Source: Dysidea avara (Eukaryota; Porifera; Demospongiae; Dictyoceratida; Dysideidae). From it: a stretch of 64,000 nucleotides of DNA. Each line of letters starts with the position of its first letter. Position 1 is the first letter of the stretch. Of this stretch, positions 1-11,441 are shown piece by piece. Location: assembly GCF_963678975.1 (NCBI RefSeq), contig NC_089279.1, positions 34,973,297 to 35,037,296 of the forward strand, written 5' to 3'. The translations under genes and the position numbers were made by a program. The notes under the pieces were generated by a model. The model was given only the letters and a program-made list of their open reading frames with translations, searched no databases and was not told the DNA's origin.

Positions 1-530
1 ATTCGTGAACGTTGTGGCTATTAGGATTCAGGATTTACTGCATCCTGTGTAAAATATGCTATGTTCTATTAGGGTATTTGATTGATCGATCACCACATCT
101 GAATGGATTTTGAAGTTCACTAATTTGACTAACATACATTTAAGGGATTTAGGTATGTAACTGAAGGTCTACTGTATAGTGTATAACATTACAAGAGTAT
201 GTATATTTATATTGTCTGTCTATAGAAAAGAAAGTGCTTCTGTGTAAACTTCAAAATGATTCCTTGTTGCTTGTTGATATACAGGTTAATTTAAATGACG
301 TGCAGGGACATATTAGATGTAGTAGTACATAGTACGTAGTTTTGTGTGACCGTATGTGATTTGCTGCATATACAGAGACTCATGCAAGTTTGTTTGACTG
401 GATACTTTAAGAACAGCCTCTGTTATAACATACACTATATATTGCTTGGAATATCACAAAATTTAATGCTCTCATGTGTAACTAGTTGCTGAGTTGAATT
501 ATATATACATGCTTGCTGGATAATGAAAAC
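1..530. other. AT-rich stretch with no recognisable gene
   Basis: No open frame of convincing length or known motif is visible on either strand. The stretch lies downstream of the dead UBL copy that runs on the minus strand from position 1087. Confidence 0.5.
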
Positions 531-536
531 AAGTTT

Positions 537-1087
537 TCATATCTGTATCGAACCATAACAACACATTGATAAGGTGGGAACTATAGTATGACATGTCGCG
601 TGTGTTGCATGGACTAAGCTACATGTGTATACTGTTACAATACTACCTGGTACAAAATTAATGTTAAATGTTATCCATATACCAATTCCTCTTGGTAGTC
701 GGAATAGTATAAGGACAGTGGCCCGGTCTTTAATGATTTCATAACTCTTAACCATTCTGTGATCATTCTCTTCTGTTATTGTCTCACCAGCTACTATCAG
801 TCTCATCTGGTTGGCAGAGACACCAATTCTCTTCTCAAGTAACTGCTTCAGTCCCAATATGGACAAGGATTGTCTCTATTTTAAGTAACATGTAAACGGT
901 CTTGCCTGCAATACCTTTAAATTAAATTAGACCACCCCTCTAGATCTGTTTTGAGGCCTAAGGTGTCCTCAATAGAGAAGTTATGCTATGAAGTAGCTAG
1001 TATGTACTTGTAGCTAACCTGGCTGTAAGTGATGATCTGGGTGAAACTCTTGGTACTATTGCTCTGTACAAACAAGGTCATAGCCAT
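537..1087 (-). pseudogene. UBL-only relic of the UBL-RBR ubiquitin-ligase family (copy 1)
   Basis: Exon 1 (1087..1019, 69 nt, 23 codons starting MAMTLFVQS) is followed by a GT-AG intron and exon 2 from 875. The join gives a ubiquitin-like fold with the family's LGLKQLLEKRIGV and QMRLIVAGETI segments, ending near RLPRG. The frame then runs about 40 codons to a stop at 537 without any RING cysteines, whereas the sibling at 3132..4103 goes straight into a RING1 at this point. The exon 1 length and phase-0 intron match two siblings exactly, so the copies arose by DNA duplication. Either a truncated gene giving a lone UBL protein or a relic; I favour relic because the tail looks random. Confidence 0.6.
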
Positions 1088-1089
1088 TT

Positions 1090-3010
1090 TGAAAAATGAT
1101 TTTATAAGTTGCCAGTTGCTATATTTATCTGCTCAACTGATATTACATCATCATTCTGGGAATTATCCCAGTGGTTTAATTAGCAGTATAATCATTTCAG
1201 TGATGCTTTAAAGAATGCTCATGTGATCTATATAGCAGTAGTAACATGATGACCTGCCACTTTGAAATACATACAGCATTTAGTAATGTGTTGTAATAAA
1301 TGTATTGTAGCATCTCCATATGTTAGGAAGTTCATAACAGAATATTATAGATGATGCTTCTCTTTAAATAAGACGGAATAGCAAATTTATTATGTGTCAT
1401 GTTTACAAATGCAGTTATTTTTGGCTTTGGGACTTATTCATGCTCTAACATTGTGGGTAAGGTTATCTATATGTACATTATATCAAAGCAATATATGCCT
1501 CTTGGAAAATTCTTGCAGAGATCAGTCATAATCAGTCTTACTAGCTAGCTACTGATGGTCACTACAGAAGTAGTGAATGTCACAACTAGAAAGTGAGTCA
1601 GTATTGTGGGTATTAGTGAAATTCACTGCTTTCTTTTATGTGGAGTCACTTGAGTGTAATTTGTATGCTGGTAATTGATGGTAATTGGACACTCCAAATT
1701 AAGAGAAAATATTTGCATGTCCTGTTATACTGATACATTTCAGTTGTGTTGAATTTTAAGGATTATAATATTTACTACAATTTATGATCCAATGTACACC
1801 ATGATAGTATTTTCCATGTCTTGCCTTTATATAAAGGTTGACTATGTAACAAGGCTAAGTGTATAGCTTGCTAGCAAGTTATAAAACATGGGATTTTATG
1901 ACACTAGCTAAACGGTATCCAGGATGAATCACATGTTAATCGATTTATGGTAGTGTTTATTGAAGACACTGGATTCCCCGGATAGTGTGCATACTGACTG
2001 AACTATTTTGTACCTCCACTAACACCTGTCTTAAGTCAGCATGACCTGTGATTTTCATATTTGGATATGGTTATTGTAGGTGGCCAAGGATCTTTTCTAT
2101 GAAATGAAACGTTCACATAATAATTTAATAATTTTGAAAAGGTTGAGGTCAATTTTGTTGCACATCATAAGCTTTTAATTGAATTGATTTACAGGCAGTG
2201 CGGTCCTAAAAGTTTCTGAGACCCTACCTTGCAAGCTAGTTCATATATACAGTGCAGTAGAAAATCAAACCGTTTTATAGTTGCGCTTCATTGCTAATGT
2301 ATGCATGTAAATAACACCGCCCATTGCACTACAAGCATGCATAAATCATGTGTTTGTACTTTTATGTAAATTTGTGCAGCATGCATGCACACTTCAATGC
2401 AGTCAAACTGATTTGTCGTTATGTGGATCTATTCATTTGTTTCTCCAACTTTATCTGACTTCTAAACTAAAAAGCACAATACTTTGAACCTAAACTATAC
2501 ATGCATATAGATTGTAGGTCTTCCATGTACAGTGTATAACAGTACCAGTCTTACAGTAATAGTACATATAAAATTTGCATTGTTAGATGTCAGATTATAG
2601 CAACTGCTGAAATCGCCTAATAAAGCCTGGGTTAATGTGGTGGTCTTGTATTACACGTAGTGCATAGTTATGTTAAAAAGTAAGAAAGTCGTACTTAGGC
2701 AATATTGTGTAAATTTGTTTAAAGTGTACTATGGTTGCATGTCAGTTCTTGGAGTTGTAAGTCTTGGCTTTTTTTTTTTTTTTGCTTGCAGAAAATGGCT
2801 GCATCTGCTATATTATATGGGTCATGCATGCAAGGCTGACAGATCATATGGAAGTACATACAGAGTTTCATGGCTTCAGTATACTTTTTATGTACTGAAA
2901 TAAACAAAAATTATCTTGCACAATGCACATATGTAATAGCTATACACTTCTATAATATAGTATGTGTGTTTATACTCTCTGATAGATTTAATTACTAATA
3001 CAGTTGTGTT
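1090..3010. other. Intergenic AT-rich DNA
   Basis: Only short frames without recognisable motifs are present. A poly-T run sits near 2770. I see no RNA gene or clear repeat structure. Confidence 0.45.
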
Positions 3011-3131
3011 GTGAGGTCAAATCAGTAGCTTTATGGTGTATGATGTTACAAGTATGTACGTGCATACCCACAACAATACAGTATTAAAAAATGTGTAAAA
3101 GAAAAAAAAATTAAAGCTGCTTAATATATGT

Positions 3132-4103
3132 TCATCCAGGAACAGAAGTCTGCACTGGAGCTGGTTTGCATGTTTTAGTACAATAATGGCTATGTCACTG
3201 CTCCAGTCAGCAAGGCAAATGAAACAGAACACTTTGGCACATATTGCACATTCCATACGCTTGCAGTCTCTTGTGTGCTCAATTGGAATTCCACATTTTG
3301 GGCACAGCCTTAATGAAGGGCAGTTGGTAATTGAACCAATGGTTTTATAATCAGCTAAAGGAAGCAAGGAAAGTGGACCAGAAGATTTGCAGTTTGAGTT
3401 CCACAGTATGTGTTGCTGCTTGAATTTCTCCATGGGAGGGAGCACTGAAAGCAATACTCCGCTGGCTTGCCTGCTCTGGAACACAAGCGGCAGTACACTC
3501 TAAACTTTGTTTTATCTTGACGTTCACAATAGTTCTGGCAGCCTGGACACTCTTGAATACCTGGTTGCACATTAACAAATTTTTGAGACATCTGCTTGGC
3601 AATTTTATTAAACTCTGTATTACTAATGCCTATTAGTCGTTGAATTGTTCATTTCTCATTGCAGGATGAGCAAGTCATTGTGCTTTTTCTGTTACCAGCC
3701 ATGCTTTGACAGTTCCGCAGCATACATTCCTTGCAGTATGGAGCACGACATCTGCATGGTGAAACAAAGGTTGACCTTCCATAACATCCTACACAGTCTT
3801 GTCCACCTGGTAAGTGGACAATCAAGTGAATTGTACACTGGGGTTTAATTGCTGGATAATCTTTGATAAGTTTGCCATCGTGTATTAATTGTTCATCACC
3901 GACCACCAGTCTCTGTTCTTCAGAAGGAACACCAGTTTTGTCTTCTATTTTCTTCTTTAACCCTAACACAGTCAGCGTTTGCAGCTACAATAAGAGATTA
4001 GCATACAAACTATAACTAAGAGGCTGTGACTTACTTCTCTGTCAAGTATAGGAGTAGTGTATGTCTTATTGTTAGCAGTGGTGACAAACAAGTTAAAAGG
4101 CAT
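3132..4103 (-). pseudogene. UBL-RING1-IBR-RING2 (RBR) E3 ubiquitin ligase, broken (copy 2)
   Basis: RBR ligases pass ubiquitin through a RING2 cysteine. Exon 1 (4103..4035, MPFNLFVTT) joins exon 2 (from 3984) in phase 0 to give an N-terminal UBL (LTVLGLKKKIEDKTG). Next come a RING1 (CVGC...CRC...CKEC...CSSC), an IBR (CPGC...CRLC...CFQC) and a RING2 (CPKCG, CAIC, FCFICL). Three lesions interrupt it: an in-frame TGA at 3649-3651 where siblings encode Trp (EKW before xIQR); loss of one base around the CG-N motif at the end of the IBR (near 3404), after which the frame moves; and a second one-base shift after FCFICLADW, since the expected CKPAPVQTS tail ends at a stop at 3132 in another frame. 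Domain order resembles parkin without RING0. Otherwise well preserved, so death looks recent. Assembly error is an alternative for single bases but unlikely for three. Confidence 0.85.
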
Positions 4104-4109
4104 TTTGAT

Positions 4110-7100
4110 AAATGATGGTTTTACAATGTAGTTACTTTTATAGTGGTCACACTTGCATGACATCATTAAGAATAACATAATAAATTGATGATTGTATCAT
4201 GCATACTTGCACACATGACCTATCATTTACGTACCCACAATAATGTGTGGTTAAATCAAGATGTTGTCATGCAGGGCCTCAATCCAGAAAGTTGCAACCA
4301 TTGCATTGTGCATGGTTGTAGACACAAGATTAATTTAACAGGAGAATGGACAGAGAACTTAGCACTACTATTTATGCAAATGTACAAATCTGAGTTCTCT
4401 GTCCATGGCATAGAATCATGGCATAGAATACAGTTCCATGTGAGTGTACAGCAGCTAAAAGGCATGATTATAAGTTTAATCAGTAATAATTTGGCTTTGA
4501 TAGGCAGCAGGTGTCTAGTCTTAATTGTATAGCCATAATACCATTCTTTAGTATGTGGTCTTTTCCATGAAATAGAATAACTATAGATTAATATGTAGGT
4601 AATTTGACAAGTAGATTATTGTATGAAGTGAAGTTCTAATTGCAAATATGGCTATTAGTCATCTCCTGTGTTGGTGAACTATATTTTGATGCACATATGC
4701 AAGCACAATGTATGTGATTAAACTGTATAGTAGCTAATGCTAGTATCACATGTATCTGTATAGCTACATATAAATAAGTACAATAACTAATGCAAGAAAA
4801 GTCCTTTGAATAACAATTATAGTTATACATAGAATGATTGATAACGGTATAATATAGTAATGTGTTATCAATGTCACTGCTTGTCATAAGCAAAAACTGC
4901 ATGGAACCACAGTATGTAACAATGTTAAATAGGTTGTAGGACCAGGTGTCCTACAGACCTTCAGCACTTGTATATGGGCTGTAAGCCTTAATAAATAAAT
5001 ATATGCACTACCATATATAGGTATTAATTGTTCAAACTATATATATACACGTAGTGCTAAAGTGCTAATCCAGTTTGCTTAAAATAAACAATCTTTCTGG
5101 CTGCATAGCCTATTTGCAGGTATAGATAACAGTTGTTCAACTGTTCACATGCAGAGATGATGATGATGATGATGCTTCTTGGAAAGCAATTAACCACATT
5201 ATTATTATAGTGTAATAAATTTCACCAAATATGTAAATACACTTTAAAGCAAGCCATGTTTTCCAAGAATCCAGCCATCATTCTCTCAAGATGTTTACAA
5301 TGTATTGCACTACTTGGAATAATAATAATAATCACATGACCAATAACATTACAACTAATATGCACAACAACTTCAACTGTTTGTATGAAGGTTCCTACTA
5401 CATAATGTATAACCATACAAGCATTTTCTTGCTATAGTATACATACTACATAGCAACTGAAATGTAACAGATGTGAGAGGCATACCATACTACCAACAGT
5501 AAATAATGGTTACCATTGGTACTACTGATTGAGATAGATAATATATCAATCAAAGCAAATGCCTGCACAATGGCTATGATATCTGTTACATACCTATAAT
5601 TTTCCCGTAACATAAGATGCAAGGTCGTAATCACAGTACTCAGTGGAATTGCGAAGGCATGCAAAATTGTTCTGGATTGGTTCTTGGAATAATGAGTAGA
5701 CAGCACACCATTAACCACAAGCAACCACAAAAACATCTTAACAGTTTACTTGTCTGATAATTGTATATTGTGGTAAGAAATTTAAATAAGTACCACAATA
5801 ATTTCACTTAATGATGCAACTTTTTTATGTACATGTAATAATTTATACATGCAGCTAGAAATGTGTAAGTGCCACAACCTGAGCTGCACAACATGGCATT
5901 TTAAAAATATAGCTATATTACAATTAATTTGATAGAAGCCAAGTATAATAGTATGTAGTGCTCTGTATTCACTCCTATACTCATAACCAGCTTAATATGC
6001 TGCCTGCCCAGTATCCCAACAATGTACACAGAATGACATTGAAGAGTTAACTATAATAGTGGGGGGTTACCCTTATTAATAATAATTCAGTCTGATATAT
6101 ATTGTCATGATGTAAAGAGTGGTCAAGAAGGGAAGGCTGAAGGGAATTCTCACCAACTATGCATGGACAGTCTATTGGCATACTCCCCTAGAAAATTAAG
6201 AATATAGATCCTATATATGTATGTTTGGTAGAGCAGTGAGTGCTGCAATGATGACAGTGGTATGTAATACCTAGTGCAACCGTCATGCACATGCACCTCA
6301 TGTACATATGCAAAATCATAAAGCACAGTACATTCGAGATCACATCATGATGGAGGTTAGGTTTGCATTTTCACACAGAAAATATGGACCAGAAACCATG
6401 CAGCCCCACAATACCTTCATGGTGCAGTGCAGCCAGTATTGGTTTGGGCGGGTATGCATATATACGTATTATAAAGCCCAAAAGTGCCTTCAGTATGACC
6501 TGAAAATGCAGAATTTTCTGCTGATTGACTGCATGGCTGATACTTTCAGTATCATACTTAAGGATACAAGCTTGAGTTTGATGTCGCCTTCAGCACAACA
6601 GGTGCTAATTTTGGCATACTGCAGTACATACATTGCACACTTACCTTTGTGTCCCATTTTTTTGTGTAAGATGTCAATTTTTGTTAGCGCATTGTGGCTT
6701 TCCTGTGAATTGTCTTATTTTCTGTAGTGATTGGATTGATTGCAGAGGCACTTCTTGTTCAGTTCTTTGTACTGTGCACATGTAACAGACTGAATACAGC
6801 AGAAAACAAAGCATAATAATCACTTCACTTTTAGTATATAATTAATAGTTGGGGTGTATTCAGTTACTTTTATGACACATCTGGCACCATTCTTTCTTTT
6901 GATGCAGTATGTGCAAGCTTACCAATCATAATTATGTTCCAGAAAGTAAACAATTTTAATATATAAGCACAAGGAAAATTAAAATTTTAAGGATTACAAA
7001 AAAATAATGAAACAAGAGAAGTCATAGCAGACATTTAATCCCTGCTTCAGTCTATTAATTTGTTCCATTTAGATAAGAGATTATGGAGCTATGTAAATAA

Positions 7101-7500
7101 TATGTATGCATGTATGATTATTATCATGTTTTCTTTCTTCCTATATACCAATATTATACCCATGATGCAGCGTGCTGGCTTGGGCTACACAGCACACCAC
7201 TATGTGTAGAATTATCATCACGTAGTGTAATTGTAAATTGCAGTGGACTTGCTATACATTGTCACAGTAATTTAAAAAGTGATCAAGACTAGTGGAGATA
7301 ATGAAGTACCCTCATCCTATACCGTTGCTCTTACAACAACTTGTGCTGCAGCGTTTGGATTGCCTAACCTAATAGACAGAAACTAGTAATAAGGTGAACA
7401 GAAAATAGGCCTATAAAGAAATCCCTTCAACTTCTGACATTTCATAACTACATAGCATGTGACTTATGTGCTGTGGAAGTGAAGTATTCTTAGAGATTAA
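4110..7500. other. Gene-poor interval
   Basis: A small GAT-type microsatellite lies near 5155-5175. Several 60-140 codon frames exist (for example 6308..6727 plus, 5446..5736 minus with hydrophobic stretches), but none has a recognisable domain, a splice context or a relative elsewhere in the window, so I do not call them genes. Confidence 0.45.
4346..4406. repeat. Inverted repeat, 14-bp arms, 33-nt loop
   Basis: ATGGACAGAGAACT at 4346-4359 is repeated as its exact reverse complement at 4393-4406. Possible trace of a small fold-back element; no target duplication was found. Confidence 0.7.
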
Positions 7501-7528
7501 AAACAAAATTTTTATTCAACTGAAGAAT

Positions 7529-7562
7529 ATTCCCATGTTTGAGAGGTGGTAAACATGGGAAT
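7529..7562. repeat. Short perfect hairpin, 12-bp arms
   Basis: ATTCCCATGTTT (7529-7540) pairs with AAACATGGGAAT (7551-7562) around a 10-nt loop. It lies about 270 bp upstream of the fibrinogen-like gene. Function unknown. Confidence 0.7.
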
Positions 7563-7758
7563 TTTTAGTTTACTCTATATCTGATAACATCCTGTTATAA
7601 TGGTTATGTGCATGGCAGCTTTGTGTACATATTAAAATTATGTGTTTTTGTTGTAAAGTTAGTGTTTGAATTACTATGAACACATGAGTTGAGTGCGGGA
7701 AATCTACTATAATGTTTTTGCACTGTCCACTAAGTGAAAAACATCCTGTTAGCAAACC

Positions 7759-7764
7759 TATAAA
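7759..7764 (+). promoter_or_regulatory. Candidate TATA box of the fibrinogen-like gene
   Basis: A TATAAA hexamer lies 66 bp upstream of the ATG at 7830, which would leave a short 5' leader. Only motif and spacing support it, in an AT-rich background. Confidence 0.4.
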
Positions 7765-7829
7765 TGCAGCACGATGCAACTAGTGAGCATGAGGTGTAAA
7801 TTAAACTTCTGTAGTCAGTACCAGTAACC

Positions 7830-8684
7830 ATGGAGAAGTGCCTTATCCTACTACTGCTGTTTGTTACTGCCTCAGCTAACAATGAAGACATCTTACTTGG
7901 TAAAAGCAAGGTCAATCCTGCTTCTTCTTGTAATGAGATATACCAACGTAATCCTACTAGTAGGGGAAGTGTTGGGCAATACTGGATAAAGACTAGTGAA
8001 GGACTGTTTGAGGTCACTTGTAACATGAAGCTAAAGTGTGATGGTATTGAAGGAGGATGGATGCAAGTTGTTGATGTAGACATGAATCGAGATGATAATT
8101 GTCCAGGAACATGGCACAAGATCACCACTCCCAGGAGACTGTGTTTAGGATATGTAGTGGGATGTGCTTCTGCACAATTCTTTGTGAAGGGAGTTGAATA
8201 TCAACACATCTGTGGACAAACTAAAGGTTACCAGAAAGGAGGAACAGATGCCTTTGATGCAAAAATACAATCTATTGATGGTGCGTATGTTGATGGTATT
8301 TCCATCACCTTAGGATCACCACGTAAACATGTGTGGACCTATGCTGTTGGTTTAAGTGATGATCATGACAATAGAGATTGTTGTAACTGTCCATCTGCCA
8401 CTCATCCTGGTCCCCCTCCACCTGCCTTTGTGGGAAATCACTACTACTGCGAGTCTGGAGATGTAGGAAGTTCAGCAGTTGCATTATACTACCTATCAGA
8501 CCCTTTATGGGATGGTGCTGGCTGTGGTACTGGCAATGGGTGTTGTGCTCAAATTGGGATGCCGTGGTTCTATAGGAAACTACCAGTGTGTGTAGCTGAG
8601 GATTTTGAAGTTCGTATCTGTAAGAATGATGTTCATCAGGATGAAGATATAGCTGTGGAAAAGTTAGAAATTTACATCAAGTAG
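7830..8684 (+). CDS. Secreted fibrinogen-like (GGW-motif) protein
   Basis: A single-exon gene of 284 residues. Residues 1-17 (MEKCLILLLLFVTASA) form a signal peptide, so the product is secreted. A GGW motif at about residues 75-77 follows a CNMKL segment, as in the N-terminal half of fibrinogen-related domains. The rest is the cysteine-rich type found in many cnidarian and sponge secreted proteins: VWTYAVGLS, a DCCNC cluster, HYYCESGDVG, SDPLWDGAGC, GCCAQIGMPWF, and a terminal FEVRICKND...EDIAVEKLEIYIK. I see no transmembrane segment. The C-terminal half differs from vertebrate fibrinogen domains, so lectin function should not be assumed. No lesion is seen. A degenerate copy of the last third follows at about 8870. 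Confidence 0.85.
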   Translation: MEKCLILLLLFVTASANNEDILLGKSKVNPASSCNEIYQRNPTSRGSVGQYWIKTSEGLFEVTCNMKLKCDGIEGGWMQVVDVDMNRDDNCPGTWHKITTPRRLCLGYVVGCASAQFFVKGVEYQHICGQTKGYQKGGTDAFDAKIQSIDGAYVDGISITLGSPRKHVWTYAVGLSDDHDNRDCCNCPSATHPGPPPPAFVGNHYYCESGDVGSSAVALYYLSDPLWDGAGCGTGNGCCAQIGMPWFYRKLPVCVAEDFEVRICKNDVHQDEDIAVEKLEIYIK

Positions 8685-8869
8685 AACTATAAGACACGTT
8701 GTTAAGTGACATGTTAGTTAGTTACATAAACTCTAAACAAATTGTGTACATTTGTAAACAAGAGTGTTATATAACCCATAATATGTGTGTACTATGTTTG
8801 TATTACTCAGTTTACATAATCATGATGTCATTATAATATTTAATATGGAAGCATGGGAATTTGGTCCAC

Positions 8870-9050
8870 ACTGTATGTCATGCAGATTCTATATGGGACA
8901 TTGCTGGTTGTGATTCTGGTAATGGATGCCATTCTCAAGTTGGAATGTTGTGGTTTTATAGGCATTAAACTACTAGCATGTGTGGATGACAGACTTGCAT
9001 AATTATAAATAAAGACGTTGATGTTGAGAAGCTGCAACTGTTCTTCGTAT
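8870..9050 (+). pseudogene. Decayed partial copy of the fibrinogen-like gene
   Basis: Reads as an eroded version of the upstream gene's C-terminal part: a WDxAGCDSGNGC match to WDGAGCGTGNGC, then QVGMLWFYRH against QIGMPWFYRK, a stop, and KDVDVEKLQL against EDIAVEKLEI. Stops and frame changes show it is dead. Confidence 0.75.
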
Positions 9051-9059
9051 AGAATGATA

Positions 9060-10100
9060 CCATGTAGAGGAAGGATCCGTATTCTGATTGGAGTATCATG
9101 TTCCCTCCAATTTGAATATTTGCATATGACTTTTAGCTGCCTGCAATGATTTTTTTACAAGCAGCAATAATATGCTATAGACATGTTTAACGAAGAGGTG
9201 TGGTCATAAAAATGTGCCTCATGCATAAATTATCAGCCATTTTAGTAGGGCAAAAGAAATAATGTTAACCAGAACTTATCAATCAAGCAATATGATAAAA
9301 ATGGGTAGGCCTAGTTTGAAGACTAAAACCATTAATAAACTCAGGCATGGTGACATAAGTTACCTCTCAGACGTTAAAGTTAGTTGTTAGAAGGTAATTT
9401 AAATTTCACTTGATAAACCAGCTGTACAGAAAGTCACCCCTTTATTCTTATTCAGCAAATTCCGAGTATTGATAAAGTATGACTACAAGGTTTGTATTTC
9501 AGGTAATGATTACTTGATGCAGTATTACAGTGCTCAGAAACACTTTGAAAACCTTTGCCCTACATTGATTTTCCCGATCTTTTTGCCCTACACAAATCCG
9601 GATTGTGTAATGTAAAAATGTGCCATGCCTTTTTGTTAAACCTGTCTATAAATTACTACCGCAATTCACTTTTTTCCTTGTAAAATAATTTTTGTATGCA
9701 AAACTTGTACAAAAATTAAATTTTTCTTAGGTTTGAACTGCTCTAATAGAGCAGTCATTCACATAAATCATATGAAAATATTTTTACACGAAAAACTTTA
9801 TCACAAAAAAAGTTTTTTTGCATGAAAATAAAGCAAATTACAGTAGCTACTTCAATAGTGAGGATATATAAATTCTCTCTAAGCTAATAGCAGATTAGGT
9901 AAATAGGTAAAAGCTACACTTAATAAACAGCATGTAATGTAATCTTGTACAAGGCATTTAGCTAATTCCGTAAAAACAAAGTATACAGAGACAGAGAATT
10001 AATTCTCGGTGTCCATCTAGGATATTTTCTCAAAACAAAAACAGTATGGAGTTTGGGAGCATATACATATACATACACACTGTATTCAAGATTTTTTCAA
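9060..10100. other. AT-rich intergenic DNA with one dispersed 20-bp motif
   Basis: No gene seen. At 9738-9760 there is one copy of the CTCTAATAGAGCAGTCA motif that recurs throughout the window. Confidence 0.5.
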
Positions 10101-10147
10101 GGTGGTTCAGTCGAAACGCAACCGTCAAAAAATACACTTTATTACGC

Positions 10148-10235
10148 GTATTTAGTTGCACCATAGATACTAAATACATAATAGATTGGAAACGCAATAC
10201 ATTTTACGGTTACGGGCTCGATACGGTCACGTGAT
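10148..10235 (+). repeat. Internal inverted repeat arm of the outer element
   Basis: This roughly 85-bp arm (GTATTTAGTTGCACC ... GGTCACGTGAT) recurs inverted at 10777-10835. The copy continues at 18998-19019 after the Mutator insertion, so that element landed inside the second arm. The interrupted arm reconstructs without a gap once one copy of the 8-bp target duplication is removed. Confidence 0.8.
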
Positions 10236-10835
10236 TTATGGCAACGTTACCAAGTGTACAAACTGCAGTTGTTCTTAACACTGAGACTACTATTACAGGT
10301 TTTATAAAGCGTTAAATCATTGCTAAAGGATTCAGCTATTTATTGGTTTGTGACTGAAGGTTAGTCGTTTCGTACAACCGAAGGTGTGAAGAAAGGAACG
10401 CGAAATTTGTGTTCAAAAACTAGTGTGGGGGTTTTAGTGCATAGGGCGTATTACATACGAAGTTTTAGAAGTGCTGAACAGTTTCGCCACATCGTAATGA
10501 ATACAAAATAATTGTTTTTAGCACTGTACAGCAGTTACTTTCCGTAAGCGAAGCGAAAGAATGGCTACATGACGGTAGTGGCTGTGGGGGTTTTCCTGGC
10601 TTTGTGAAAACGAGTCTAGCGATACATGCTATACTAAAGAAAAGTTCATACCTTCGAGAGTGCTAAAAAAAGTATGAACGAATTGAACAAGCCACCTGTT
10701 TTCGAGAAAACTCTGGGCGAATTCGACAAAAATGCATTGTGCCTATTGAAAATGCTGCTGTGCCCCCGTATATGTCATCACGTGACCGTATCGAGCCCGT
10801 AACCGTAAAATGTATTGCGTTTCCAATCCATTATG

Positions 10836-10880
10836 GGCCGTCACTAAAATGCGGACTGGACTGGACTAGCGGACTGGACT
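10836..10880 (+). repeat. Left terminal inverted repeat of the MULE
   Basis: Terminal repeat followed by tandem GCGGACTGGACT sub-repeats, which could be repeated transposase-binding sites. Confidence 0.8.
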
Positions 10881-11441
10881 GGCGACCAAGTCCATTCGGG
10901 CCTGCGGACTGATCATCAGGATGACTTGATGGCTCAGAGGACTTTTCGGCTGGTTTACACGCCTGGCACAGCTATAGGAATCGGCCATTCAGGCTACTAA
11001 TCGAGATGCCTACACATCTATAGTCTTGTGTGCTACATGAATCAATTGCATGGTCTGTCATCATAGCAAGTTATTTCGGCTAGCTGTAGTCATCAAGACC
11101 CATCTGGGAAGTAAAAACCATAGATATTAAAGAATCCCAACTGCATCGGTAGCTATACTTTCAACTATGTAATAGAAAGTTCTGAAACTTTTTCAGAATG
11201 AAACCACATACATTAGAGCCTTTATGGTCCTGTAGGCTCTAATATCTATGATGGAACATGTTAGCTACGTATATGTCAGTCTTAGCTAGCTGGTTGTTTA
11301 TGTGTTCTTTTTGTCATATAACTATACATGCAATTATTATAATATAATACTGTATTTCCTTATTTGTTTAACTTGAAAAACGACAATCTTACAATGTATA
11401 AGGGAGAGTGTACTATCACAAGTCAAATAACATGGCATCCA

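Noticed and set aside
5446-5736. 96-codon hydrophobic minus-strand frame
   Set aside because: Considered as a fatty-acid elongation dehydratase fragment, but no diagnostic motif could be matched.
6308-6727. 139-codon plus-strand frame
   Set aside because: No motif, no relative in the window, ordinary AT-rich composition; likely chance.
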